Source of the DNA: Pigoraptor vietnamica
Taxonomy: Eukaryota > Opisthokonta > Filasterea
DNA length: 52,259 bases
Assembly: GCA_943704525.1 (NCBI GenBank)
Contig: CALSCQ010000342.1
Span: 1-52,259, forward strand
Direction of reading: 5' to 3'
Each line of letters opens with the position of its first letter. The first letter of the stretch is position 1. The translations under genes were made by a program, and so were the position numbers. Under the pieces are notes generated by a model, which worked only from the letters and a program-made list of their open reading frames with translations, did no database searches and was not told where the DNA came from. This document shows, piece by piece, positions 8,519 to 18,192 of this stretch.

Positions 8519-11507
8519 AACCTGTCCATCTCAGTGTTCGGCACTCTTCCCATGTTGATCGTAGAGGTGCACAACCCGATTCCCGCCGAGTTGGCGGCTC
8601 TGCTCGACGGCATTGGGGCGTACGTGCGCACAACACCCAAGACCGTGAGTGCTTTTGTGCGTACGTGCGTGAAGTGTGGCTTTGTGTGCGTGCACTGGCA
8701 TGTACGGGGTGTGTGATGTTTGTGCAACTCACATTCGCCACACTCATGTCAGCTGCTCAATCCGGAAGAGATGCGCATACCCCTGCGCGACCGTCATCAG
8801 ACCATTGAAGCCATGCGCGGCTGGGCTGCTGGCATCGTGAGAGAGTGGCGCCTAGCTCGGTGCGACGGGCGGACTGCCATAGCTAACCATCTGTACTCCC
8901 CCCTCGGGTGTCTGTTGGGACCGCCCGGTTCTGGAAAGACCCGGATGCTGTGCGAATTTGCAGGCGTGCTTGCGCCAGACGTCTCGTCCGCCGTTGAGGA
9001 GGTCATGGGCCAGCCCTGCCGTCCGTACTCGTTGCTGGTGGACCTGAACGAAGCCACCTTTCTGGAGGAGCGTTGCGAGCGTGCACGGCCTGTGCACGCG
9101 GTGGCGGTGTGCATTCTCTACGCTGCCTTTGCGCTTCCCAGAACCGATAGTCTTTCGGACTTCGCCCGCTTGTTTCCGAAGAATTGGTCCGTTCGTATCG
9201 ACGTCGCGCTCAACACTGTCCACCAAGCCTTGGCGCGTGCCCATGGCGGCGATCCGGCACCGCGCACGCTCTTCTTCCTCGGAATCGACGGGTTCACAAA
9301 GCTTTTGGACACCAACTACGTCGCCGAGCCGTCGAATCCGTGGTATCGAGAGCCACTGAGGGAAGTCATCGAGACCGTCTGCACCAGCTCTCTCTATTTT
9401 GGCGGCGAATACGCCACCCTTCCAGTGATCGCGGGCACGAACTCTGTTGAGCTTTCTCGGGCCGTTTCTTTGTCAAGAAGTCTGCAAAATTTTCACCTTC
9501 CTGTATTCAGCGAAGAATCGGTGGTCGCGGTCGGGGACCACGTGCTCGGAAGCGTGTGCCCGGAGTGGCTGACGTCGCGCAGGTTCCGCCACCAGCTCCA
9601 TTCGATGGGAGGTCGTCCGCGCTCTGTCATTGACTACTTGGAGTGTGCGAGAGACGCATGTCGACGCGGCCCCCATAGGCCCCTGACCACTCTCAATACT
9701 CTCAGCGCACCTCTGATGCCGTTTCAAGTTGCGGGGGCAACGACGCGGCACTTCGACACTCTTTTTGCCGTGGCGGTAATTGGGGGGAAAGTCGACCTGT
9801 GCCTCCCGGTTGTCGAAGGATCGACGCTGACGTATGACCACTTTGTAGCTTCCGGAGCAATTTCGATCGAGCCCGTATACGCGATTACGGGAGCGGGCAC
9901 GCCTGCAGTCTGCGTGGGATTCTTGCGTATGCCGTACGGCTTCTTGCGCACTATGGCCAGTATGTCCTCATCGCACTTCCGTGCGGTGGCGGCGGATGTG
10001 GTCAACATCCTTGACTCGGCCGAGGCCCTATCGTACGAGAAGCTGGTGTCGGCGTGCTTTGTTTTGCGACTTGCGGCATTCGGAGTGCTCTGTTCGAGAT
10101 GGTGCGTGTCGTTGAAGAAGTTTGTTCCTGCAACTGCGATGGGGACGCGCGTGCCGTTGACCGATGCGATCGGGCGTGGGCTTGTGGAGCCGCTTCGACT
10201 CCCATCATCAATAATCGGAGGGGTCCCGCCGGACATTCCCGGCCGACCTCGCACGGTTTATCTCGCAGCGGGCAATGAGATGGGGATCGATGGTTGGGTG
10301 GTGCCGCCGCTGCAGGTGGGTATGCTACGCTTGGTTCGTACGGTTTGTTCAGTCGTTGAGTTTGCAGTCTTTTACGAACCACATGCGCAACATCGATACT
10401 TGTTCTTGGCAGCAGGACGGAGCGGAAATGAGAGTGCGGTTCGAATCGTGCGCGTCGACGCGAAGCTTTCTCGAAATGGAACAACAGGCTTTTAAACGGA
10501 ACAAGGAGGTGCTGCTTGGGGGTCGAGATTCGTGGGCGTATATGTGCGCCTTCGGTGTACTGGAGAATTTAGCGCACGCCGGCGGCCCTGAAAATGTCGA
10601 TCCCATGGCCGTGACGCGATGGATGCGTAAGAGAGAACGCTAAACTGTTGTTTTATTATTTTTGGTGCAGTTGAAGTTTGGACGCTTGCCAGGCACGCGC
10701 AAGGACTCTCCCAAAGAGGTGGCCCTTCTCGCAACTGCTGCCACCCGTGTACATGGGCAATGTTGACGTGTGGTCAGGACTGCGTATGTCTTTGTGCCCG
10801 TCTTTGGGTACAGCAATCGCTCTCGCGTATGTTCAATTGTCATGTGTTTTCTGCAGGCTCAGACGGTTGCGGCGCTCAAGACTTTCAATCGCAAGTACGT
10901 GGATCACAAGGTCAGTGCCAGCCCTCCGGTTTTGTGAACCGTATGTCAGTGTGCTGTATGTCTGTTGAAGGCTCTTATGTCGTGTCGAGTGCCTTGACGC
11001 CTTTCCAAAGAGGGTCTTGCTGGTGTTTTCGGCCCGCAAAGCCACGGAGCTGACGGAAGTTGGGCCTCGCACCGTCCTCGTTGATGGGTCGTCGATGCCG
11101 CAGTTCCTGGAGCCTTTTCTGGAGAAGGTCGCACGTGGGTCACCTTGTCACGATGTTTGCGTCGTACTTCAGTGAGCTGCATCGTCTTTATGTTGAATTT
11201 TTCTTGCGAAATCACAGAGATCGGTCTGCCCAACCCGAACATCATGACTGCGGCCGAGATTGGGGCTTGTCTCCCCTCGGAGATATTTCAGCAAGAGGAT
11301 GTCAATGGCACACTGCGAACGGCCACTGGGTTAGTAATGGAGCATCGGAGGAATCGGGAGCCCTTTCGTGATGTGGAGGGCTTTCGCAAGTGGCTCGGTA
11401 CAGTCCCGGAGGAGGACTTGCGCGCTGTCGAGGAGAAATGGCGCGAAAGTGTGCGCTCGCGGCTGTGGCGCCTCTCCTGCTCTGACTTGTCCGAGTGGTG
11501 GTTTTAA
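8519..11507 (+). CDS. P-loop NTPase, possibly of the Crinkler/RHS type
   Basis: Seven exons join in phase and total 826 codons: 8519-8644, 8753-10315, 10368-10610, 10671-10748, 10857-10910, 11011-11134 and 11218-11507. The ends at 10610 and 10748 are my choice among alternatives. The large exon has a Walker A motif GPPGSGKT near 8918-8941, then a plausible Walker B strand LFFLGIDG near 9270. The order (N-terminal segment, NTPase, then NEMGIDGWVVPPLQ near 10275-10315) recalls Crinkler/RHS proteins, in which a P-loop NTPase precedes a PD-(D/E)XK-like domain with an Asp and a later Gln. This resemblance comes from motifs only. The start codon is unresolved: ATG 8553 lies inside the first listed exon, and the exon at 7955-8201 may come before it. 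No close functional assignment is possible. Confidence 0.55.
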
Positions 11508-12001
11508 TTGAAGCGAAACATCGGACGGGTCCAGCTATCAGTCAGTCCGGCCATCGTGCGACTGTCCTCCTTGCCGTGGACCATTTGCCAATGAGCCGAG
11601 GTGAAACCCAGGACAGACAACAAGATACATAATTAAATGATCAGCTGCAGCTGTCCCCTGCCGTTGTACCGTCGTGGTCCAAAGCAACCGCACCGCTTTG
11701 CACACACGCGCGTGCACATACCGTCAGTGAAACTCGGCGTTCGAGGACTTTCTTGGAGTGGCATGGTCGTCCCTTCCTTCTCGGTCGACCTGACAGAGGC
11801 TCGTGTGTTAGCGAGGCTGCGGCCGGGCGCCTTGTCACCTTTCGCCACAGGCCGCTTGCTTCACCTCAGAGTCAGTCAGTCAAAGCCAACTATCATTCGT
11901 CAAGGAACGCATAAGTGCCAGTGTGTTCTGTCTTCCCCCGCAAGCTGCATTTGTGGTTGAGCGGTGAAACTATCTGTTCGAAAACAGCCGTGTAATTCCA
12001 C
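11508..12001. other. Convergent spacer, nothing recognised
   Basis: This 494-bp spacer lies between the stop of the NTPase gene and the stop of PRPF38B. I see no coding pattern, RNA gene or repeat in it. Confidence 0.6.
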
Positions 12002-13611
12002 TCAACGCCTGTCGCGACTCCTGCTTCGCCTGCGCTCCCCGTCGCTGTCCCGCCTGTCGCGATGCCGGTCGCTGCGATGGCCACGATCGCGGCTCCTACT
12101 CCTGGACCTGCTGCGGCTCCGACGGCGGCGGTCCCTGCTTCGACTTCGGCTGCGATGCCGCCGGTCCTTGCTCCGGCTCTGGCTCCGGCTCCGCCGGCGC
12201 CTCCGATCCCCGCTACGACTACGGCTGCGGCGCCTGTCGCGGCTGCGACTGCGACTCCGCCGACGTGTGCGATCTCGAGAGCGATCACGAGACGAATCCC
12301 GGCGCCGATCTTGGCTGCGACTGCGACTAGGCGAACGAGAGCGCCTGCAAAAAAACAAACATCAGCCACTGTCCACACTGGCTGACACTGGCGGAATAAT
12401 TCCACTCCACTCACCGCGACGCTTCCTTCTTCTCAGGTTCCACTGTCGTCGCCTGCGCCCCATCTTCGCCTTCCTGGCCTTCGCCGCCTTCCACGCCCAC
12501 GTCATCGGGAACGCCGTTCAGCATGGTACCGCCGTGACCGACGGCGCGTTCGTCCGGCTTGGGCGAAGGCCCCTTGGTCTTCAGCTTCTCGAGCAGATCC
12601 TTGTGAACGGGCACCGGGATGCGCGGCAGCATCGTGTTGACAAACTTGGGCTCCGTGATGAGCTCACGCACAAAGTGACCCATGCTTATTTTCGGCGCGT
12701 GCTTGTCCCAGCGAACTTTGATAGGCTCCGGGTCCGAGAGATACGGCTCAAAGCGCTCCCACAGGCCCTTGGGCGGCGTCGCGAAGCGAATGTAGAGGAA
12801 GCCAAGCGCGCTTCGCGAGTGTTGGTATTGGAATAAACAAATAGGGATAATCAGATGAGAGAAGACGCACTTCAATCCGATTTAGAAATGCATCATAAAC
12901 ACGCGCAAAACTCACCGAATGTATGGCGAGTCCGTGTGGTGGAGAATACCCGCAAGCTGCTTCTCGGTCAGCTTGAGCGTGAATAATTTGTAGAGGAGGC
13001 AAAACGCGGACGATGGCCTGTTGTCGCCGCCGGGCAGAATGGGCTCCAAATGGTCCACGCGATTGTAAATCTCGTCAATGACCTGTCAAAGGACGCGTAA
13101 AAGATGAGCGTTTTCGTTGACCAGATTAAAAAAAGAAAGAAAGCGAAAAAAGAAGGTCAGTTTTTCAACGAGAGTGACGACGCGGAGAGGCGCGCGCTCA
13201 CACGTACACGACACGACGCAAGTCGTGCGCACGCGTGGCCTTGAACCTGCCGACGGATGGCGTCTGCCGTGCAAGAACTTTTTCCAATCGGTTCGTGTGA
13301 GCACAACAGGCACAACAGCACGCGGACATGCCTTCAATCCACCCAGCAAAAAAAAAAAAAGGCCCCAGGCACATAAAATTCACTCACACGACTGCCATCA
13401 CCTGCCAGCAAGAGGAGACGCGCCACATAAGCACGCGACGCCCACGCACCTCGTGGTATGTCTTGAACGAGTAGAGGTCCTCCTTAAAGTACGCACTCGA
13501 GAGAATGCTCGTGTGCAGTATGGGGTTCATGTTCATCGTCTTCTCGTTTCCCCACAGCTCCACTTGGTTCTTGCGCGTCGTCGCAGCATTCTCTCCGCCC
13601 TCGTCCGCCAT
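12002..13611 (-). CDS. PRPF38B: PRPF38B-like pre-mRNA splicing factor
   Basis: Four exons, 13611-13450, 13082-12916, 12810-12415 and 12344-12002, join in phase to give 355 residues. The PRP38 domain is clear: VELWGNEKTMNMNPILHTSI and LSSAYFKEDLYSFKTYHE in exon 1; VIDEIYNRVDHLEPILPGG, FCLLYKLFTLKLTEKQL and HTDSPYIR in exon 2; ALGFLYIRFATPP and MLPRIPVPV in exon 3. The last exon codes for an Arg/Ser domain of about 110 residues made of RSRSRSRDRR-like repeats, typical of splicing factors. Human PRPF38B is longer (546 residues), mainly in its low-complexity regions. The protein is expected in the nucleus, acting in spliceosome activation. A 46-bp element shared with a neighbouring gene lies about 220 bp upstream of the start. 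Confidence 0.93.
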
Positions 13612-13832
13612 GAGTGCGACCGGCGCCTGACCCGCAGAAACAGCGAGCGTGGCTCAGCAACTGTACACTGCTGACAGAGTAACCTATGAAAAAATCCGCG
13701 ACCTCACGTTAGGCATCAATGCGTGGAGTTGCCGAACAAAAAAAAAAAAACGAATCTTCCGGGCACAGCGACCAGAGAAGCACGCAACTCCAAACTTTTT
13801 TGCGAGTGGATTCCACCTGCTGCAACAGCTGA

Positions 13833-13878
13833 CGACACAAATTCTAACCGAGATTTCGGAAGTTTAAAGAGATCCGAG
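13833..13878. repeat. Dispersed 46-bp element, copy 1
   Basis: Starts CGACACAAATTCTAACCGAG, continues with ATTTCGGAAGTTTAAA and ends GATCCGAG. A near-identical copy lies at 15907-15951. It contains the inverted repeat CCGA-GATT-TCGG. It sits about 220 bp upstream of the PRPF38B start codon. Confidence 0.9.
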
Positions 13879-14127
13879 AAAAGCCAGGAGATCGAGAAAA
13901 GCCAGGGAGCTTCGTAATTCTCTCCTCTGCTTCACGTCGGCAACACACACACACGCACGCACACTTACAGGCACGCACACAGCACACGCACACACACGCA
14001 CATGCGCACGCACGCACACGACGCTCATGACCGAGGGTAGTTTAGTGGGCAATCCATCGTGACGGCGTTCATGAAAGTCGCACGCGCATGCGCGCACTGC
14101 GCCGCCCTTCTTTGTAGAAGGGCGACA

Positions 14128-14455
14128 ATGGCGCCGAAAGCGACAAGCATTGATGCGAAAGCCGACAACAAGAGGGTCGTCAAAACGTCTCTAGAGTGTG
14201 TGAGGCTGACGACAGACTACTCAGGAATTTGATCCGCTCCTACGGCGTTCGTCTGCATCACATCGGGACAGAGGGGTGCACTCTCATTTAGCGCTCGCAT
14301 GCGTCGCCTTCTTGAGAAGCGCTTGGAAATTACTCCGGAGATGTCCTGTGCGGCGATAAGGCCTTCCCGAGACTTGTAGCGTCGCCAAGCGGCGGAGCTC
14401 AAAACTGCCTCGAAAGCGGCACCAGCGGACAAGTTGCAGCGTTTGGCTGCGCATT
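14128..14455 (+). other. Short open fragments, possible gene remnant
   Basis: An ATG at about 14128 opens MAPKATSIDAKADNKRVVKT and reaches a possible donor after 25 residues. Further open pieces follow in different frames, for example RRLLEKRLEITPEM and AAELKTASKAAPADKLQRLA, with stops between them. Base composition is like the coding DNA around it. This could be a decayed host gene or chance. I do not recognise a family. Confidence 0.2.
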
Positions 14456-14836
14456 ATATATGTATATGACGTTCTCGATTTGTGGTGGTATGGAGTCCCT
14501 CGCCGCACTATGCTTTCACGCCCATCGCGAGCAGCGCTCTCTCTCTCTCTCTCTCGTGCAACACGGCGAGGTCGTTGAAGATCTATGCGCGCCGGCGATG
14601 TAATCGTCACAACTGATTCGGTCTGAGTCACCGCTAAGTTCACACAGCCGCGGGACGCACAGGCGTTTTATGCACAGCCTCCTTTGGAATAGCTTGGGAA
14701 AGCCAGAACAATACCCCGCCCGGCCGTTCAATCAACGCAAGCCGCTTCGCACCCAACTCCCCTCGTTGACTGCCGCGCTCCGAACCAACTCAGCCGGCAA
14801 CACATCACGGCCGCGCTGTCAGTGCGTGCCTGCGTC

Positions 14837-15706
14837 TCACGGCTCTGACGCAGCCTCCGCCTCCTGGCCGCCGAGGAGTGCCTCCGATAGCGACGCCGTC
14901 GACGCCCTCCGCCTGAGAACGAATACGCCTGCCACCCCCGCAATGACGGCGGCAAGTGCCAGCACGGCGCCCACCGATCCGACGACTATTGCCGCAGTGA
15001 GTTTGGCATTGCTCACGCTCGACCCGCCCGATGTCCCGTTGAAGCCCGTCGTGAAGGCTGTTGCGGGTGCATCAGCCGGCGGCGGTGCGGCAGGCACAGG
15101 CGCACCGCATACGCACGGCTCGGCAGTCGTCCCCGCCGGCCTCATGGCGGGATCGCAGTAGCTTTCGGCGATGAGTGCATCCGCACCAACGTCATAGCAC
15201 GCGGCCTGCCGCGACATCATGCAGCCACCTTGTGCGGCCGCTGGCATGCAACCACTCCACGCCCCCATGCGCCACTCTGCGCACGACCTCTGGATCGTCC
15301 ATTGCGTGTGGACTTCGGCTTCCCTAGTCACGCTCCCGACCTCCACCGTCATGGGGCGGCCGGCCCTGCCGACGACCGCGGGCGTGATGATGCACTTTCC
15401 GACAGCCGACTCGTACGGGCCGTCGCCGCCCTTAATCATGAAACTGGACTGGGACGTGGCGGCGGTGCGCAGGAAACCAGCCACGATGGGTGATTGGCCC
15501 ACGCCGCAGCGGATGTCGTCGTTGACCATTTTGTAGTGCAGTCCGTACCAATCGTTGCTCGAGATTCCAACCGTGCTCCACATGACGTCGGTTGGCGGGT
15601 TGTCGCACATTTCGGGGCGCCACTTGTCACCCGGAAGGCCCGTCGCAGGAAGCGCTCCAGTCGCCAGTGCGACGAACACACTGACGAAGATGCCCACGCA
15701 ATACAT
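14837..15706 (-). CDS. Small type I membrane protein with a TSP1-like segment
   Basis: A single exon of 289 residues. I chose ATG 15706 because it starts a signal peptide (MYCVGIFVSVFVALATGALP); an in-frame extension to 15835 is less likely. The ectodomain of about 210 residues is Cys-containing. Its second half has a thrombospondin type 1-like stretch: EWRMGAWSGC, then GGCMMSRQAACYDV and further Cys to CVC. A Pro/Ala linker with a glycosylation sequon (NGTS) precedes one transmembrane helix (AAIVVGSVGAVLALAAVIAG), followed by VFVLRRR and a short cytoplasmic tail. The first half of the ectodomain matches nothing I know. It is likely a cell-surface protein. It is divergent from the acid phosphatase gene, with the second copy of the 45-bp element 200 bp upstream of the chosen ATG. 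Confidence 0.75.
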   Translation of the reverse strand: MYCVGIFVSVFVALATGALPATGLPGDKWRPEMCDNPPTDVMWSTVGISSNDWYGLHYKMVNDDIRCGVGQSPIVAGFLRTAATSQSSFMIKGGDGPYESAVGKCIITPAVVGRAGRPMTVEVGSVTREAEVHTQWTIQRSCAEWRMGAWSGCMPAAAQGGCMMSRQAACYDVGADALIAESYCDPAMRPAGTTAEPCVCGAPVPAAPPPADAPATAFTTGFNGTSGGSSVSNAKLTAAIVVGSVGAVLALAAVIAGVAGVFVLRRRASTASLSEALLGGQEAEAASEP

Positions 15707-16092
15707 TGCGGCAGCAGCTTTGCCCGGAAGCCCAGTGCTGTGCGTTCGCAGGAGGAGGTCAATTTCAGTACGCGAATATGAAGAAACAGGGAAGACCGAA
15801 TGGCACCGACGCCGGCAAACAGTCGCCGGCGACATGTCGCTGAATTACATATGCCCGCTGCTATGCAAAATGTATGGATTTTATTAGATTTTATTTCATT
15901 TTTCCGCGACACAAATTCTAACCGAGATTTCGGAAGTTTAAAAGATCCGAGATTTCGCCGAGAAAAAGCCGCGCTTCAACCAATCGAATGCGTGGGATTG
16001 CCCTTGCACACATGACCCCATCCAACGGAGGCACAGCACACGCGCACGCAGGCACACATACTCTCGCACGCACACACGCACGCACACGCACG

Positions 16093-16130
<38 letters not shown>

Positions 16131-16210
16131 CAGGCACATACGCACGTACGCACGGCTTCATGTTAACACAGATGACCAAAAACCAGCGATATCGTCCCAA
16201 CGGCTGGAAA
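15707..16210. promoter_or_regulatory. Divergent promoter region of membrane protein and acid phosphatase
   Basis: A 504-bp spacer containing the dispersed element at 15907-15951, a second CCGAGATTTCG just after it (15948-15958), and a CA-rich tract at about 16022-16146 that includes a (CA)n run of roughly 17 units near 16095. No TATA box is evident. Confidence 0.4.
15907..15951. repeat. Dispersed 45-bp element, copy 2
   Basis: Matches 13833-13878 except for a small indel in the A-rich part (AAAAGATCCGAG against AAAGAGATCCGAG). It lies upstream of the membrane protein gene on the minus strand. Confidence 0.9.
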
Positions 16211-17866
16211 ATGCGGGTATTACTCCCACTCGTGTGCGTCGTGCTCCTCTGTGGCCTGGCAGTGGCGCAGGCCCCCGAGCAGGTCCACCTGTCCTTCACC
16301 GAGAATGCGGGCGAGATGTCCGTGATGTGGACCTCGATGCGTGGGATGGAGACGGAGGCGGACGCTGGCAGCCACTGCACATACGGCAGGACGTCCGGCG
16401 CGCGGGACGCGACGGCGTCCGCGGAATACCACACTTACTCTGCCGGCGGCTTCAACGGCACGCTCCACCGTAGCGTTCTTACGGGCCTGGCGTCTTCCAC
16501 CAAGTACGTTCTATACGCATCTGCACACTCCAGCGTGATGTGCTGTCGACGCTACAATTCACGCGTGAATTGCGCGCGTGGGTTCATTGTGCTACGTGGA
16601 CACTGCAACTTATGCGTCAATTGCCAGGTATTATTACGTGTGTGGGAGTGACAAGTATGGCTACACGGCAGAGTTCAGCTTCACGACGGCGCCGCCGGAG
16701 GGCTCTGAGGACACCATCCGCATTGTCTCGTTCGGCGACATGGTAAGCCTTGCGCGGGGTGCGATGCACGTGTTCTGCGTTCAATTCTCACGCAATCTTA
16801 CACCGTTTATTTTTGAAGGGGGTCAAGAACTCGGACCACACCGTGCAGCGCCTCACGGAGGACATCACTTCGGGCGGATACACCATGGCCATTTCCGTGG
16901 GCGACTCGTCGTATGCGGACGACACGCTGACGGGGAACAGCCGCGTGAACGACGCCTTCTTCAACAAGATCCAGCCCTTCGCCGCGTTCGCGCCCCTGCA
17001 GCTCGCCGATGGCAACCACGAGGTGCAGTACGACTACGCGGCGTTCCTCAACCGCACGCGCATGCCTGTCGTCGGCAGCGGCCCCCTCAGCCGCTTCTAC
17101 CACTCGTTCGACTACGGTCCCATCCACTTTGTTGTGTTCAGCACCGAGACCATTCACATGGATAGCGTCGCGAAAGCGGACGGGGAGCAGCGCCTCTTTC
17201 TCGAAGCGGACCTCGCCGCTGCCGACGCGAACCGCGCAGCCGTCCCGCACATCGTGGCCGTGTCTCACCACCCGATGTATTGCACCGATCTGATCCTCTT
17301 CAACCGGTGCCTGTGGGAGGCTGCCACGTACCGCGAGGCGCTCGAGGAGGTGTTTCACAAGTTCAAGGTATTGGCCTTGCTTGCAATCGGCCGACGTCTG
17401 GTATCTCGCGCCTTGCGAGGCCTGTTTTGTTTTTTTCATACAATTGTGCAGTTTTTTTTTTTTTTTTTTTTTTTTTTTCTCTTAGTTTGACCCTCCTCGC
17501 TCACTTGTTGTGCTGATGGCGGCTTTTTAACGGATTCCATCGCAGGTGGACGTGTACATGTCCGGCCACAACCACCAGTACGAGCGCAGCTGGCCCGTCT
17601 ACAACGACACGGTCGTCAAGTCGTACGACAACGCGCCATACACAGTCCACATCGTGAACGGCGCCGCGGGCAATCCCGAGGGGAACGACCCCACGTGGGA
17701 CCCCGTGAGCAAGGTGCGCGCATTCCACGGCTCCGGGTTCGACACGGGCTACCTGCGCATCACGGCGAACAGGACTTCGATCGCGTTCAATTTTGTGGAC
17801 GCGAACAAGAACGAGGTCATTGATGAGTTTGTCTTGACGAAGCCTGATACGCGCGCGGCGCCGTGA
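16211..17866 (+). CDS. Purple acid phosphatase, secreted
   Basis: Four exons, 16211-16503, 16628-16742, 16819-17367 and 17546-17866, join in phase to give 425 residues. ATG 16211 starts a signal peptide (MRVLLPLVCVVLLCGLAVAQ). A fibronectin III-like domain follows (EQVHLSFTENAGEMSVMW). The metallophosphoesterase domain has all five metal-ligand blocks of the family: FGDMG (residues 133-137), GDSSYAD (164-170), GNHE (201-204), VSHHPMY and GHNHQYER (from 326). The enzyme would hydrolyse phosphate monoesters at acid pH using a two-metal centre, outside the cell or in lysosomes. The length is normal for the animal-type (ACP7/PAPL) group. Intron 3 carries a T tract at about 17451-17480. The gene is convergent with IML1. 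Confidence 0.93.
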
Positions 17867-18192
17867 GGGCCCGCGTGGACTCTACGCTGTGTGTATGAGT
17901 GTATTGTGAGATGAGTGCACAATCGCGGTTGGCGTATGTGCAACTTGTCCTTTCCTGCCGTTGGCGTGCATGCCGCGTCGTGTGGACGGCGACGAGTACG
18001 CCTGCAAACGGATCTCAATGAACAGCTGTTATCGTTTCTGAGAACAAACGCAGTGGTCTAGACGCCTTATAACGGATGCCATCCCATCTCGGTGAAGGTT
18101 GCCCCTTCCGCTGGATGTGGTGCTCCAACACAAGAGTCCACGCGACCCACATCCCTCGGTTAGTACTGTTTATCATCTCAGTCTTGCGCCCC
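17867..18192. other. Convergent spacer, nothing recognised
   Basis: This 326-bp spacer lies between the stops of the acid phosphatase gene and IML1. No repeat, RNA gene or coding pattern is seen. Confidence 0.6.

Larger units (their letters stand above)
13612..14836. other. 1.2-kb intergenic region
   Basis: This region lies between the PRPF38B start and the stop of the next minus-strand gene. It holds the first copy of the dispersed 46-bp element (13833-13878), a CA/CG-rich tract at about 13945-14020, short open fragments at 14128-14455 that look partly coding, and a CT run near 14538-14555. No complete gene is visible. Confidence 0.6.

Noticed and set aside
11964-12836. Long plus-strand reading frame rich in Leu and Arg
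   Set aside because: It is the antisense of the PRPF38B Arg/Ser domain and PRP38 exon; its repeats mirror the RS codons.
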